This document shows, piece after piece, positions 38,138 through 48,087 of a stretch of DNA of 64,000 nucleotides. The position numbers were made by a program, and so were the translations under genes. Source of the stretch: Shewanella sp. MBTL60-112-B2. Its GTDB lineage: Bacteria > Pseudomonadota > Gammaproteobacteria > Enterobacterales > Shewanellaceae. Numbering within the stretch: the stretch's first letter is position 1; every line of letters starts with the position of its first letter. The stretch is from NCBI RefSeq assembly GCF_019655055.1, contig NZ_BPFA01000001.1, forward strand, positions 124,001 to 188,000. The letters run 5' to 3'. The notes beneath the pieces were generated by a model. That model had not been told where the DNA came from, searched no databases, and was given only the letters and a program-made list of their open reading frames with translations.

Positions 38138-39376
38138 TTAGCTAGCAATAAATTTAGTGATGAAGTTACCGACGTTACTGAAACTTGCTACGCCCATTCC
38201 CAAAACAATCACAACCCCCATGACCGACAGGTAAAGCGGGTGCTTGTAATGACCAACGATATCTTTACGGCGAGTGGCCATAAGCATAAATGCCAGCACT
38301 ATAGGCAAGATAAGGCTATTGATTAAGCCTGCTAACATCAGTAATAGGATTGGCATGTCCATCATTATGGTACCTATGCTGGTGAGCACGATAAAGCCGA
38401 TACACCAAGCTTTTTCATGGCGTTCAATTACCGGGAAAAGGGTTTTAACTAGCGAGACAGCCATATAAGAATTACCCACCACTGAGGTAATTGATGCAAC
38501 GAACAGCACCAAGCCAAAAATAAAGTAACCTAAATCGCCCGCGCCTTGTTTGAATGCATCGGCAGCTGGATTGTTAGTATCTAAAACCCCTCCTGCTGCA
38601 ATTACGCCAAATACCGCAAGGAAAAGTAAAATGCGGATAACGACGGCAATAGAGATCCCCGCCCAAGCTGCAGACTTAATCGCGCCGAGCTGTTCTTTTC
38701 CTTGTAGGCCGATATCAACGAGTCTTTGCGCGCCGGTATAGTAACCACCAACTGCGCCACCGACGATGGTGAGTGTAGGTAAGAGTAAATTACTGACATC
38801 TAAAGGCATGACTGCTGCAGTTAATGTTTCGCCCATTGGCGGTAGGCTAGTCATGGCGACGTAAGCGATTAAGATAATCATCAACAGGCCTAAGTAACGA
38901 GCCATTTGATCCATTCGTTTTGATGCATTGTGAACCACAAAGAGTAAGCAACCCACAACACCGGTAAACAGTGCGCCCCATGTGGTATCCACACCTGTAA
39001 GCACATTTAAACCTAGGGCGGCGCCACTGACGTTACCAAAGTTAAATGCAACTGCGCCTAGAGCCAACAAAATACCGATGAAGTAACCCGCACCTGGGGC
39101 AATCTTATTGGCAATATCTTGAATGCGAAGACCCGATACACCCACTATGCGCCATAGGTTCATCACTATCGCGAAAGTGATAAACATCGAGGCGAAAACA
39201 GGGAATGCCATATCTATTTTATAGATATTAGTAAACACGGCTGTTTGGGTTAAAAATCCTGGGCCAACAGAAGTCATTGCCATTAAAAAGGCGACGCTTA
39301 ATACAGCTTTATTTTTCCAAGCTGGGAGGGCTGATGTTGAATTTGGTAGATTTGGCGTAGTCGTTTGCGTGGTCAT
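38138..39376 (-). CDS. NRAMP-like transporter with altered metal-binding motifs
   Basis: 412-residue inner-membrane protein of the NRAMP-like fold, about 11 helices. Classical NRAMP proteins bind Mn2+/Fe2+ through DPGN in helix 1 and an MPH-like motif in helix 6. Here helix 1 reads SVGPGFLTQT (GPGF) and the helix 6 region reads TIVGGAVGGYYTGAQR, so the standard metal site is absent. Substrate therefore uncertain (other cation, or amino acid-like substrates). The ATG at 39376 follows GAGAG. Membership by overall pattern; no search done. Confidence 0.78.
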   Translation of the reverse strand: MTTQTTTPNLPNSTSALPAWKNKAVLSVAFLMAMTSVGPGFLTQTAVFTNIYKIDMAFPVFASMFITFAIVMNLWRIVGVSGLRIQDIANKIAPGAGYFIGILLALGAVAFNFGNVSGAALGLNVLTGVDTTWGALFTGVVGCLLFVVHNASKRMDQMARYLGLLMIILIAYVAMTSLPPMGETLTAAVMPLDVSNLLLPTLTIVGGAVGGYYTGAQRLVDIGLQGKEQLGAIKSAAWAGISIAVVIRILLFLAVFGVIAAGGVLDTNNPAADAFKQGAGDLGYFIFGLVLFVASITSVVGNSYMAVSLVKTLFPVIERHEKAWCIGFIVLTSIGTIMMDMPILLLMLAGLINSLILPIVLAFMLMATRRKDIVGHYKHPLYLSVMGVVIVLGMGVASFSNVGNFITKFIAS

Positions 39377-39778
39377 GCTGCTCTCAAAATGGTTGTCTCT
39401 CACTTTATAAAAACAGAGAGACAACTGACCGAGATCAGCTGACATAAAGCAAAAAACTAAGGATAGAAGGTGCCGCTGCGGGCTGCTTTTTGCTGGGGGC
39501 GGATATTAATGATTAGCCAAAAACAAGTCAACTATTTAGTTATAAATTTCAGAGGTGTAACTACTTTCAGTAATTAAGGCTTTAGTTGTTCTAGACGGGA
39601 TATGCGCTACTCTACTTAATTGACACTTTAAAGGGGGCGTAAACTGAATGTCGTGATTTAAACTGCTCAAAAAAGTTTTGCTGTATTTATCATAAGTAGC
39701 ATTTTCTGACTCGGCTTAATTGACGGGGGGGATTCTCTGAGCGATAACTTAATCAGGGATAAACATGAAGAGGCCAAC
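39377..39778. promoter_or_regulatory. Divergent region NRAMP-like / DUF3861
   Basis: 402 bp with no supported gene. Candidate promoters only. A G7 run lies near 39724. Confidence 0.35.
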
Positions 39779-40108
39779 ATGAGCACTAAAGTTAGAAAAG
39801 ATAACTGTTATCGAATCACCATAGAAGAGATTGGCTTGGGTGATCAGGCCAAGGGCAGGACTGTAGAGTTTGAGCTGCAAGACAGAGAGGATCTGTTCAA
39901 AATTGTTGATAGCCTAAAACAAGCTAGTGGTCTAGAGCCTTCACAGGCCACTAAGGTCGGGGTGGCATTGCGTTTATTAGGACCGGTAATGATGGGGGAG
40001 CGTAAGCATCCATTGTTTGAAGATTTTATGCCTCATTTTAAAACGTTTATGCAGCATCTAAAAAACACGGTCAAGGGCCATAAGGCTGCAGATAGTCGCG
40101 GTTCTTGA
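39779..40108 (+). CDS. DUF3861 family protein
   Basis: 109-residue cytoplasmic protein. The order YRITIEEIGL..., FELQDREDLFKIVDSLK, KVGVALRLLGPVMMGERKHPLFEDFMPHF matches the DUF3861 family (unknown function, found in many Gammaproteobacteria). A GAAGAGG ribosome site precedes the ATG. Monocistronic by spacing. Confidence 0.85.
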   Translation: MSTKVRKDNCYRITIEEIGLGDQAKGRTVEFELQDREDLFKIVDSLKQASGLEPSQATKVGVALRLLGPVMMGERKHPLFEDFMPHFKTFMQHLKNTVKGHKAADSRGS

Positions 40109-40299
40109 CGCTTTATTACTAATGCTCACATCTTGCTAAGTTTAGCGCTGGATAACACCTAGATGGCAAATATATATCCCGACTTGAATCGCCATAAAAT
40201 TCCACTAACATTTGTGACTGCCGCTATTGAGCGTTAGCCTTGTATTGCCTACAATAGCGCACTTTTTATTTACTGCAATTTTTACTATAGGCCAGGATT

Positions 40300-40548
40300 A
40301 TGACTGACACTACAGCACAACCAGCATTACCAGATCGTCTTTCAGTTAACCCACGTAGCCCACACCATGTGGAAGCTATTTTTGAACACGATATCGGCAT
40401 TAAGGTTAACGATAAAGAGCGTTTTGATGTTGAAGAGTACTGCATCAGCGAAGGCTGGGTTAAAGTGCCATCTCACAAAGCGCTAGACCGTCGTGGTCAG
40501 CCGTTGATGGTGACTGTAAAAGGTACTGTTGAAGCATTTTACAAGTAA
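40300..40548 (+). CDS. DUF3297 family protein
   Basis: 82-residue protein with the DUF3297 pattern: PDRLSVNPRSPHH near the start, GIKVNDKERFDVEEYC, then GWVKVP and a small beta-rich end. Conserved in Gammaproteobacteria, function unknown. An AGGA site lies before the ATG, and a terminator follows at 40582-40605. Confidence 0.88.
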   Translation: MTDTTAQPALPDRLSVNPRSPHHVEAIFEHDIGIKVNDKERFDVEEYCISEGWVKVPSHKALDRRGQPLMVTVKGTVEAFYK

Positions 40549-40581
40549 AAGCTTAGTTTTACTGCTATGCCAATAGATGAA

Positions 40582-40605
40582 GAGGTCGCGTAAGCGGCCT
40601 TTTTT
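40582..40605 (+). terminator. Terminator after DUF3297 gene
   Basis: AGGTCGC / GCGGCCT hairpin (one G-T pair) followed by T6. Confidence 0.7.
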
Positions 40606-40725
40606 GTTGGCGTAAACTGACTCCTGATAAGTCGTTATCAAAGCGCCTACTAGGATATTGATAGTTAATGTGATTTCACTGATATATATTGGCTAGGACT
40701 TAACTGCACACCTTAGAGGGCCAGC

Positions 40726-41670
40726 ATGTCTTTAGCCAAAATTATTGCCAGTGTTATTTTAGTTATTTCTCCTATGGCTTTTGCCGATACTAATGAAACG
40801 TCTGCTGTAAGCTTAATCTCGACTCAGCAGTTTCCTTTACCACCAGAGTCATTAGCAACTGTTTATCCTCCCGGTCCTCTAGTTGAGCTCGATAATGGAC
40901 AGGCGTTAATGGCTAAATTTGATAAAAATCATTATCAGCTTAGTTCTGTCATTGCGACTCACCAGCTACCGCGCTACTTTACTGAAAACTTACCTGGTGA
41001 TTTAAACGATTTGCCGGTTCAGCAAAAGATCTCAGTATTTATTCGTTTGCTGTTACCTACAATTAAAGCGGTCAATCAGCAGATATTACAGGTAAGAACC
41101 AAAGTTATTGCCCTTTCTCATAAGCCTAAAATGCACAGAACTGAGGCAGAGCAGGATTGGCTTCAAGGTTTATTCGACACCTATGGTATTAAGTCTGCTC
41201 AGATAGAAGATTTACTGCTACAGCTAGATATTATTCCTACCGGTATGGTGCTTGCTCAAGGTATCGATGAGAGTGGCTGGGGAAGCAGTCACTTTGCTAT
41301 CGCGGGAAACAATCTTTATGGCGAGCATCTGCCACATGATGGCGGCAAGTATTTAACTACGCCAGGCGGTCATGTCAAGGTGGCGGCATTTGATAACTTA
41401 TATCAGAGCACTGCGAGTTATATCCATAATCTGAATACCACCTTAGCTTATAAAGAGCTGAGACAATTACGTCAGCAATTACGCCTACAAAATAAGTTAA
41501 CAGGTGATGAGCTGGTGCAATCTTTACTACATTATTCAAGCCGGGGTCAGGCCTATGTGGACAACTTGCGTGCGCTGATAAAGCATCATCATCTAGATGA
41601 TTTTGACTCAGTTAAATTAAACAGCGCTGAGAGTATCCGCTACCGCTTTGCCGATAGTGGCATTGGCTAA
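40726..41670 (+). CDS. Bax-like glucosaminidase-domain exported protein
   Basis: 314-residue exported peptidoglycan hydrolase-like protein. Signal peptide 1-20 (SPMAFA-D). The glucosaminidase fold at about 165-285 has the catalytic-type LAQGIDESGWGSSHFAIAGNNLYGE (Glu in DESGWG) and a later ASYIHNLNT. Resembles E. coli Bax and the FlgJ muramidase domain. Likely cleaves glycan strands in the periplasm. GAGGG site before ATG. Confidence 0.85.
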   Translation: MSLAKIIASVILVISPMAFADTNETSAVSLISTQQFPLPPESLATVYPPGPLVELDNGQALMAKFDKNHYQLSSVIATHQLPRYFTENLPGDLNDLPVQQKISVFIRLLLPTIKAVNQQILQVRTKVIALSHKPKMHRTEAEQDWLQGLFDTYGIKSAQIEDLLLQLDIIPTGMVLAQGIDESGWGSSHFAIAGNNLYGEHLPHDGGKYLTTPGGHVKVAAFDNLYQSTASYIHNLNTTLAYKELRQLRQQLRLQNKLTGDELVQSLLHYSSRGQAYVDNLRALIKHHHLDDFDSVKLNSAESIRYRFADSGIG

Positions 41671-41754
41671 ACTGGTTTTAAGTCTTCAGCTAAGTTTAGC
41701 AAACAAACAAGCAAGATTTTTCTATATAAGTCAGTGTCGGCGGACCTTGATATA

Positions 41755-41788
41755 CCGGACTCGCTAGTCAATTAGCTTTCGAGTCCGG
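41755..41788. terminator. Hairpin between convergent genes
   Basis: CCGGACTCG / CGAGTCCGG, 9-bp perfect stem, 16-nt loop, no T-run. Possible structural terminator. Confidence 0.45.
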
Positions 41789-41814
41789 GGTGTAATGGTA
41801 TTGATGCTAGTGGC

Positions 41815-43446
41815 TTACACTGTGCGGAAGCGACGAATAATTTCAGCTAGGTTTACCGCCAGTTGACTTAACTCATTGCTTGATTGAGAGACCTGAACCG
41901 TGCCTTCACTCACTCGACATGCGGCATCGCTAATGTTAATGATATTTTGGCTAAGCTCTTCAGTTACCGCGGTTTGTTGCTCGGTGGCGCTGGCTACTTG
42001 AATTGCCATATCATTAATTTGAGTGATCGCCGCGTTGATGTCACCAATGGCGTCGCTGGCACATCTTGCCTGCTCTACACTATGCTTCATCTTATCGCGA
42101 CTTGAGTTCATTACGCTTACTGCTGTTTGTGATCTTTTCTGCAACAGTTCAATAGTCGTCTTAATCTCATGGGCTGAGCCTTGGGTGCGGCTAGCTAAGG
42201 TTCGCACTTCATCTGCAACCACAGCAAAGCCACGACCTTGCTCACCTGCTCGAGCGGCTTCAATCGCGGCATTCAGAGCCAGTAAGTTGGTTTGGTCAGT
42301 AATATTAGCGATGACTTCAACAATGACTGATATAGCATCGGTGTCTTGTTGAAGCTGAGTTATTACCTCACTAACCGCAGTGATTTCTGATTCTGACTGA
42401 TTAATCGCTTCCATAGTGTCGGCAACAACGCGGCTACCACTATCGGCGGCGGTTACAGCCAGTAAAGCTTGCTCAGCAGTTTGGTTTGTGTTGCGGGCAA
42501 TTTCTGTAATTGAACTTTGTAGCTCAGTCATTGCAGTGGCAACTTGATCCACTTCATGCTGTTGTTGTCCTACTCCACTGGCAGATTGCTGTGCAATGGT
42601 ACTCACTTCTTCCACCGCTGCGGCCAATTGAATCGAGGCTGCGCCAATCTGGGAAATGATATCTTGTAGCTGATTGCGCATTTGCAGTAACACGCCTGCC
42701 AATTGGTTAAATTCACGGCTGTTAAACTTACTCATATCAATGTCGATAGTTAAATCGCCATCAGCAATAGCTGATAAGACAGACTTGGTAGCGTGCAGAG
42801 GTGAAAGTATGCGCTTTAACAGGAAGACAGCTGAACTAGAAAGGGCAATCATAAACAGGATTGCTACAATAATCGTGCTGCGATTTAGGGCTGTCATTGC
42901 ATCGTCGGCTGCACTTTTTGCTTGTATAACTTTGGCTGCTTGCCTCTTCATTAATTGGAAAATGCCTTGCTCAACATTGTTGTAAATGTGCCAGGCATCC
43001 ATTGAGCTCAGCATTTGCCCCGCAGCGGCAGCACCTTGAGTGGTATCACTTTGCATAAAGTTTTGATGTAAACGGCTAAACTCTGCGAGTGGTGCCTTGA
43101 GTTGATTTATCTGAGTTAGGGTATCTGTTTTAACAACTTCATTAGACTTAATGACGATATCATTAATATCGACAACCTGTTGATTCAAGTACTCCCTAGA
43201 TTCTTCACTAATCGGGGAGGCCTGTACTCGACGCAAACTATAACCTAGCTGCTCTCGGCGTAATCCGGAAACTTTATTCAGTAATTGGGAAATTAGTTCA
43301 CTTGTTTGGTTTTCACGTTCAAGAGTAAATATTTGCGCTTCTAATTGCTGACTGTGGTATTTGATAAGACCAAGAGACAGAGCAAATATTATCAATAGGC
43401 TGCTAAAAAGGACTATAAATAATTGCTTAATAGAAAGATTAGACAT
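41815..43446 (-). CDS. Methyl-accepting chemotaxis protein
   Basis: 543-residue chemoreceptor. Membrane helix 1 (about 8-28), a helical periplasmic four-helix-bundle sensor (about 30-188), helix 2 (about 190-210), HAMP (about 212-265) and a long coiled-coil signalling domain with the hairpin tip [33 protein letters not shown]. No C-terminal NWETF-type pentapeptide for CheR tethering. The ligand is unknown. Confidence 0.93.
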   Translation of the reverse strand: MSNLSIKQLFIVLFSSLLIIFALSLGLIKYHSQQLEAQIFTLERENQTSELISQLLNKVSGLRREQLGYSLRRVQASPISEESREYLNQQVVDINDIVIKSNEVVKTDTLTQINQLKAPLAEFSRLHQNFMQSDTTQGAAAAGQMLSSMDAWHIYNNVEQGIFQLMKRQAAKVIQAKSAADDAMTALNRSTIIVAILFMIALSSSAVFLLKRILSPLHATKSVLSAIADGDLTIDIDMSKFNSREFNQLAGVLLQMRNQLQDIISQIGAASIQLAAAVEEVSTIAQQSASGVGQQQHEVDQVATAMTELQSSITEIARNTNQTAEQALLAVTAADSGSRVVADTMEAINQSESEITAVSEVITQLQQDTDAISVIVEVIANITDQTNLLALNAAIEAARAGEQGRGFAVVADEVRTLASRTQGSAHEIKTTIELLQKRSQTAVSVMNSSRDKMKHSVEQARCASDAIGDINAAITQINDMAIQVASATEQQTAVTEELSQNIINISDAACRVSEGTVQVSQSSNELSQLAVNLAEIIRRFRTV

Positions 43447-44024
43447 AATTAAACCGTAGGGACTAATATTGTGATTTGAAAAAGGGCTGAAATATTATCA
43501 GTTTACCTGTACCAAACTGTGACCAAGCAAGGATTATCACTTTATAAGTTATGTGGCTGATTATTTAAGGTTTTCATATATTAGGTTAAAGATTTGGAAT
43601 CTCGCTTTTAGGTTTGAACCTGTCAAATAATTATATTTCTGCGATTGCGATTTAAAGGTTAAATCGGGAGGATTTAATTATGAAGGTTGCGTTAATAGTT
43701 TTCTTTTTTCGAATATGGCCTTCGATAGCGAAGATGTATAATCGTTTATAATGCGGACACTTTTTCTCACAAAGACACTCGCTCACACTCAGAACTTATC
43801 GCCCATGCTTTATTCGGAAACAAAAGGCCATTTCTTCGTGTGATAAGCTTTATCTTATGGAAATATTGTCGACTTACTAAGGCTGAGCATTACAGGTGTG
43901 AAGTTTTCATCCCTTAACTCTCCCTATGGCTCAATCATAAACTTAATCCTAGGTTATTGAGCTGGCTTACTCGCTCTGATATTGCAGAGTGGAGTGTTAA
44001 ATTAGATTCGTATTGAGGTTTGTT
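43447..44024. promoter_or_regulatory. Divergent gap chemoreceptor / GGDEF gene
   Basis: 578 bp. Besides the promoters it contains one short frame with a strong ribosome site (43680-43751). TATAAT-like boxes occur at about 43737 and 43748. Nothing else visible. Confidence 0.4.
43680..43751 (+). CDS. Candidate 23-residue hydrophobic peptide
   Basis: ATG at 43680 lies 8 nt after a strong GGGAGG ribosome site (43666-43671). It encodes 23 residues, MKVALIVFFFRIWPSIAKMYNRL, written in two parts as a hydrophobic start (MKVALIVFFF) and a basic amphipathic end (RIWPSIAKMYNRL). Too short for statistics, so the support is the ribosome site and the membrane-peptide composition. It could be a small membrane protein, a toxin-like peptide or a leader peptide. 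Confidence 0.35.
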   Translation: MKVALIVFFFRIWPSIAKMYNRL

Positions 44025-45212
44025 TTGTCTGCTTTTTATCATAGTTGCCGCTATTTCTTTATCCCGATTATCTTAACTGGTTTTGTGCTGACTTTGTTCC
44101 AGCTCAACCAAGCACACTTGTTGGTTTGGCAGGGGATTATTGAGCAACTTCCTTTTTGGCTACTTCCCGCCGCAATTGCTATCTCGCTGCAATTTAACCG
44201 TAGTCGGCTAGCTTATTTAGCAGCATTGATGCTGGCTTACTTTGTTGCTACGACAACTCATTTACTGGGCACAATAGATCAAGCGTATTCCAACCAGATC
44301 TTACTGGGCGGGGCGTTCACTATGGCTTGGTTTGCTTTTATTAAAGATAGAGGGCTGATATCCCCCCATAGCTTAGTCAGACTCGCTGGAGTAATTCTGA
44401 GTTTTATGGCTGCTTTCGGATGGTTATGGGCTAATAATGAATTTAAGTTACAGCTGGATGGTTATCTAGCTGCAATGTTTAGTATAGATGTAAGAACTCT
44501 GTCGCCTCTGTATCTGTGTATTTTTATCGTGGCTATACGTGGAGTCTGGCAGGCTAATTTAGTCAACACCTCGATATTCATTACGTTAGTACTTTGGGCT
44601 GTACACTTTATTACTCCAGCTGCGTTGCCTTTGCCTATCTCAATGACACTATTGGCCAGCATTTATATTTTAACGGTTCTAACCGATTCCTACTTTTTAG
44701 CCTATCGTGACGAACTGACAGGGTTAGCTTCACGTCGCGCACTGTTTAACTTAGTACTTTCTCTAGGTCGAAAATATAGCGTGGCTATGCTGGATATCGA
44801 TCACTTTAAGAAGTTTAACGACACCTATGGTCACGATGTAGGTGATCAAGTGTTGAAGTTAGTCGCCAGTAAGATTGGAGGCGTGCGCGGTGGAGGAAAA
44901 GCCTTTCGTTACGGTGGCGAGGAGTTCACTATTATCTTTCCTCGTAAAGACTCATCAGCGACCTTGGATTATCTTGAAGAAGTGCGCGAATCGATAGAGG
45001 AATACGATATCGTACTGCGTGATGATAAGCGTAAGAGCCAATCAAAAGCGACTCGTGGAAAGACTCAACATAAAGCTAAAACTGTAAGCGTTACCATCTC
45101 TATTGGTGTCGCAGAGCACCACAGCAGTGAAACCTTTGAGCAAACCATGAAGCGTTCCGATCAAGCGTTATATAAAGCGAAGAAGAAGGGCCGTAACCAG
45201 ATTTGTGCTTAG
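44025..45212 (+). CDS. Membrane GGDEF protein (putative diguanylate cyclase)
   Basis: About 395-residue inner-membrane enzyme expected to make cyclic-di-GMP. Six or so N-terminal helices (MHYT/MASE-like, unassigned) to about residue 225, then a GGDEF domain: DELTGLASRRALFN, the LDIDHFKKFNDTYGHDVGD metal-binding segment and the active-site RYGGEEF. No RxxD inhibitory site precedes it (RGGGKAF). A Lys/Arg/Thr-rich insert (about 335-355) separates the last strands. Starts at TTG 44025, 6 nt after GAGG; an alternative TTG is at 44013. Confidence 0.88.
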   Translation: MSAFYHSCRYFFIPIILTGFVLTLFQLNQAHLLVWQGIIEQLPFWLLPAAIAISLQFNRSRLAYLAALMLAYFVATTTHLLGTIDQAYSNQILLGGAFTMAWFAFIKDRGLISPHSLVRLAGVILSFMAAFGWLWANNEFKLQLDGYLAAMFSIDVRTLSPLYLCIFIVAIRGVWQANLVNTSIFITLVLWAVHFITPAALPLPISMTLLASIYILTVLTDSYFLAYRDELTGLASRRALFNLVLSLGRKYSVAMLDIDHFKKFNDTYGHDVGDQVLKLVASKIGGVRGGGKAFRYGGEEFTIIFPRKDSSATLDYLEEVRESIEEYDIVLRDDKRKSQSKATRGKTQHKAKTVSVTISIGVAEHHSSETFEQTMKRSDQALYKAKKKGRNQICA

Positions 45213-45252
45213 GCAGGAAATTGGGGTTTAACTTAAGGCGTATTTAAATTCT

Positions 45253-45798
45253 GTGCGGTTGATTACGCTACAAGGGGAGATTTTGGCGTATGGTTCTTGG
45301 CATACAAACGATACTGAGACCATGCTGATGAGGTTTGACGCCATAGGCTATGCACAGACGGCTTATACAACGATTGATGATATGCCCATCCAAGGGGCGG
45401 GTATTGCAAACAATTTAGCGCAAATAGTAATAGATAAGTCATTGCTGGCTGGCTTACAAGATCTTGCTGAGTTCTCTCATATTTATGTGATTTTTCACCT
45501 GCATAAAATGAGTGAACCCGCACTGACAGTCATCCCTTTTCTCGACACTAAGCCCCATGGCATTTTTGCCACTCGCTCGCCTAAAAGGCCTAATCCAATC
45601 GGCCTATCTATCGCTGCGATTGACCATATCGAAGATAACATTATTTATGTGAAAGATATCGATTTGCTCGATGGCACCCCAATCTTAGATATTAAACCGT
45701 ATATTCAAGCGTTTGATAACATCAAAGACACCCGGGATGGTTGGTATGAAATGGGCAAGGACCCAAAAACTACTCGATCTGATGCGCGTTTTAAATAA
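45253..45798 (+). CDS. TsaA/TrmO-like protein
   Basis: 181-residue protein with the TsaA beta-barrel signature: EFSHIYVIFHLHK, IFATRSPKRPNPIGLS (SAM-binding region) and DLLDGTPILDIKPYI. The family methylates N6-threonylcarbamoyladenosine-37 of tRNA in E. coli (TrmO, about 235 aa); this one is shorter and lacks the longer C-terminus. It starts at GTG about 11 nt after AAGGCG, and a nearby TTG is possible. It lies 40 bp after the GGDEF gene and may be co-transcribed. Confidence 0.8.
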   Translation: MRLITLQGEILAYGSWHTNDTETMLMRFDAIGYAQTAYTTIDDMPIQGAGIANNLAQIVIDKSLLAGLQDLAEFSHIYVIFHLHKMSEPALTVIPFLDTKPHGIFATRSPKRPNPIGLSIAAIDHIEDNIIYVKDIDLLDGTPILDIKPYIQAFDNIKDTRDGWYEMGKDPKTTRSDARFK

Positions 45799-45999
45799 CG
45801 GAATAAAGTGGAGGAAGGTTCTGGTTAACCTTTTACTTCGCTTGAGCTTGTTATGTACATATTTTAAGAATCAAATCATATTCGGGGAGTATTATGTTGC
45901 TATCAGGTATAACAATTGTGTCCTGCAGCAGCCTCGTCATAAATAGTCGCTACAGTAGGCACCAAGCTAGGCATGGTTAACTTATCACAAGGAGTATTT

Positions 46000-47085
46000 A
46001 TGTCCCTTAGCCATCAGCAAAAAGTGTACATTCCCAAGGACGTTCGAGCCAACCAATATATAACAGCAGAGATTTTAGTTACCGATGCTTTGCTGACACA
46101 TTATCCCGACTACAAAACCTGTTATCAGACCCTTAGTCGCGCCATTTTCAATCTTGGTGAGCAAGAAGAGTTATATAACTTGCATGTGATCACTAACGAT
46201 AAGTTACCTGTTGTACGTTTTCACTCAGAAGCGTATTGCTTTCCAACTCAAGAGCAAATCATTTTCTTCTACAATCCTGAGTACCATGAAGCCCAAAGTC
46301 TTCATAGTAAAGATGATTACCGTGCAAGAAAAATTAGGATTGCATTCTTAGCTACTGGTGACGAAATTCGCAGTAACTCAGCAAATTTTCATATCAGGGT
46401 GCAGACTTTCCTCAGCAAACTCTTGCCTCAGTTACCTGAGCAAAATCTCACAATCAAAATTCGTGACCATCAACACCTATCCTATGACCTGTTTGCAAAG
46501 GCGAAAGGCAATAAAGAGAGCTATGGTTACAAGCTACGCTCAATTAGCGACAGATATAGAGCAAGACAGTGTCCGCTCCCTGATGCACACGGCTCACTTT
46601 GCTATGTGACGGTAAAGCTCCCTCTAAGTCGTAGGCTTAAGCAGGCTATGCTGCCACAACATACAGATGACTTTACCCCTATGTATCAGAAGCTTGAGGA
46701 TGTATTTGTTGAGGCTGCTTCAGCTAAGCAGCTTAAGCGAATTGCAATGGTTGCCAATGGCTTAACTCCGCTTGTACGTAACAGTAAATTCGATCAAGTA
46801 GATGGAACCGATGAAGTACAAATGCTTGGTTTCGACCCAAATATTGAAGAGCAGCAATTTATTCGTCACTGGGACGGCAGTAAGCTAGTCGAGATGGTGA
46901 GCTTTACTATTGCCGCAGGTGTTAACGACAGCAAAGATGGCGCGCTTGGCCGTTATTTGAATCGTGTTGAAGATGCACTAAGAAGCATGACATCTGAATT
47001 AGCGCTAGATAAGTCACGTGATGAGCTTATCGTGCGGTTCCATCAGCACATTAGTTATCAAGCTCCTGAGCAGCTGCTGAGCTGA
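46000..47085 (+). CDS. DUF3083 family protein
   Basis: 361-residue cytoplasmic protein of a family largely restricted to Shewanella and relatives (DUF3083), function unknown. Features: VRANQYITAEILVTDALL near the start, IKIRDHQHLSYDLFAKAKG in the middle, and RYLNRVEDALRSMTSEL near the end. The ATG at 46000 follows AAGGAG at 5 nt, better than an in-frame ATG at 45973. Confidence 0.8.
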   Translation: MSLSHQQKVYIPKDVRANQYITAEILVTDALLTHYPDYKTCYQTLSRAIFNLGEQEELYNLHVITNDKLPVVRFHSEAYCFPTQEQIIFFYNPEYHEAQSLHSKDDYRARKIRIAFLATGDEIRSNSANFHIRVQTFLSKLLPQLPEQNLTIKIRDHQHLSYDLFAKAKGNKESYGYKLRSISDRYRARQCPLPDAHGSLCYVTVKLPLSRRLKQAMLPQHTDDFTPMYQKLEDVFVEAASAKQLKRIAMVANGLTPLVRNSKFDQVDGTDEVQMLGFDPNIEEQQFIRHWDGSKLVEMVSFTIAAGVNDSKDGALGRYLNRVEDALRSMTSELALDKSRDELIVRFHQHISYQAPEQLLS

Positions 47086-47306
47086 TATTATTGATAAGCT
47101 TCACTATGTAGTCCTTCAATCCTAGCGGGATTAGAGTCTTGTGTGACCTAATGATGTTTCTATGGTCGGCAAGGCTCTTTATATAGGGCTGTTCATTGCT
47201 GAGGTACAGATTACTGGGTTGAATTTTTCGTCAAACCCTTCGGCTTTTGTTAAATATCAGACTCAAGAGTGACGTTGAGTACTTGCAGCGCGCACCAGTT
47301 AGTTTA

Positions 47307-47516
47307 CTAGTGGGAGGTGGAAAAGTTACCGATAAGCTGATTATCACCATTAATGATTTTACCCTCGCAGGTTTCATCACAATAGATAAAATCTATATTT
47401 CTGTCTACGACATTGCCTTTCACTAGAACATGACGCAATAGTACATCACCATTTAGCTGGTGGATTAGTGCATTCCAAGAAATGTTATCTTTAAAAATAT
47501 TAAAATTTACTCTCAT
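47307..47516 (-). CDS. Small hypothetical protein
   Basis: 69 residues, begins MRVNFNIFKDNISWNALIH, with beta-prone segments (LLRHVLVKGNVVDRNIDFIY) and two cysteines in CDETC. AAAGG lies 7 nt before the ATG. No family recognised. It reads like a small beta-sheet protein. Confidence 0.5.
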   Translation of the reverse strand: MRVNFNIFKDNISWNALIHQLNGDVLLRHVLVKGNVVDRNIDFIYCDETCEGKIINGDNQLIGNFSTSH

Positions 47517-47877
47517 TTATTACCTTTTTTTGATTATTTTAGTTTGTGCTGATTTCTTTTTTGATTGGTGAAACCAAAATCGTTTTGGACCCAATGTACG
47601 AGACATAGTTAACCTTTTAATATGACAACGTAAAAATAAGTAAAACTTAGATTTAGTCATAAATTTATATGTTTAATTTGTATTTATAAGAATATAACGA
47701 AGTGATTCAGAAACGTAATGACATATACAACAAGCAGATGATAGAAATGTTAATGTTTTCGCAGATACAGATATAAATGTTTATTAATGTTTTGAGGTTG
47801 GCTCTTGCGTCAGAGTTTTTGACGTTAGCTTTAAATGACGTAAATGGTAATTAAACCATTTACGTCAACTTACGAAG
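47517..47877. other. AT-rich intergenic region with a cold-shock gene terminator
   Basis: 361 bp. Only the inverted repeat at 47836-47867 stands out; no gene seen. Confidence 0.4.
47836..47867 (-). terminator. Hairpin downstream of cold-shock gene
   Basis: Perfect 13-bp stem TGACGTAAATGGT / ACCATTTACGTCA with AATTAA loop, 11 bp beyond the csp stop. Short U-tract on the minus strand. Confidence 0.65.
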
Positions 47878-48087
47878 TTACAGCGCTACTACGTTAGCTG
47901 CTTGAAGGCCTTTTTGACCTTGCTCTACTTCGAAAGATACTTTCTGGCCTTCAGCCAAAGTTTTGAAACCGTCAGAAGTGATTGCACGGAAGTGAACGAA
48001 TACGTCAGCGCCGCCATTGTCTTGAGTAATAAAACCAAAACCTTTCTCTTCGTTAAACCACTTTACGATACCAGTTGTATTAGACAT
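47878..48087 (-). CDS. CspA-family cold-shock protein
   Basis: 69-residue single OB-fold nucleic-acid chaperone. RNP1 KGFGFIT and RNP2 VFVHF are intact, with the usual [11 protein letters not shown] start and [10 protein letters not shown] end. Binds single-stranded RNA/DNA in the cytoplasm. Ribosome site AAGGGACAC. It has an AT-rich upstream region suited to a long cold-shock leader. Confidence 0.95.
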   Translation of the reverse strand: MSNTTGIVKWFNEEKGFGFITQDNGGADVFVHFRAITSDGFKTLAEGQKVSFEVEQGQKGLQAANVVAL

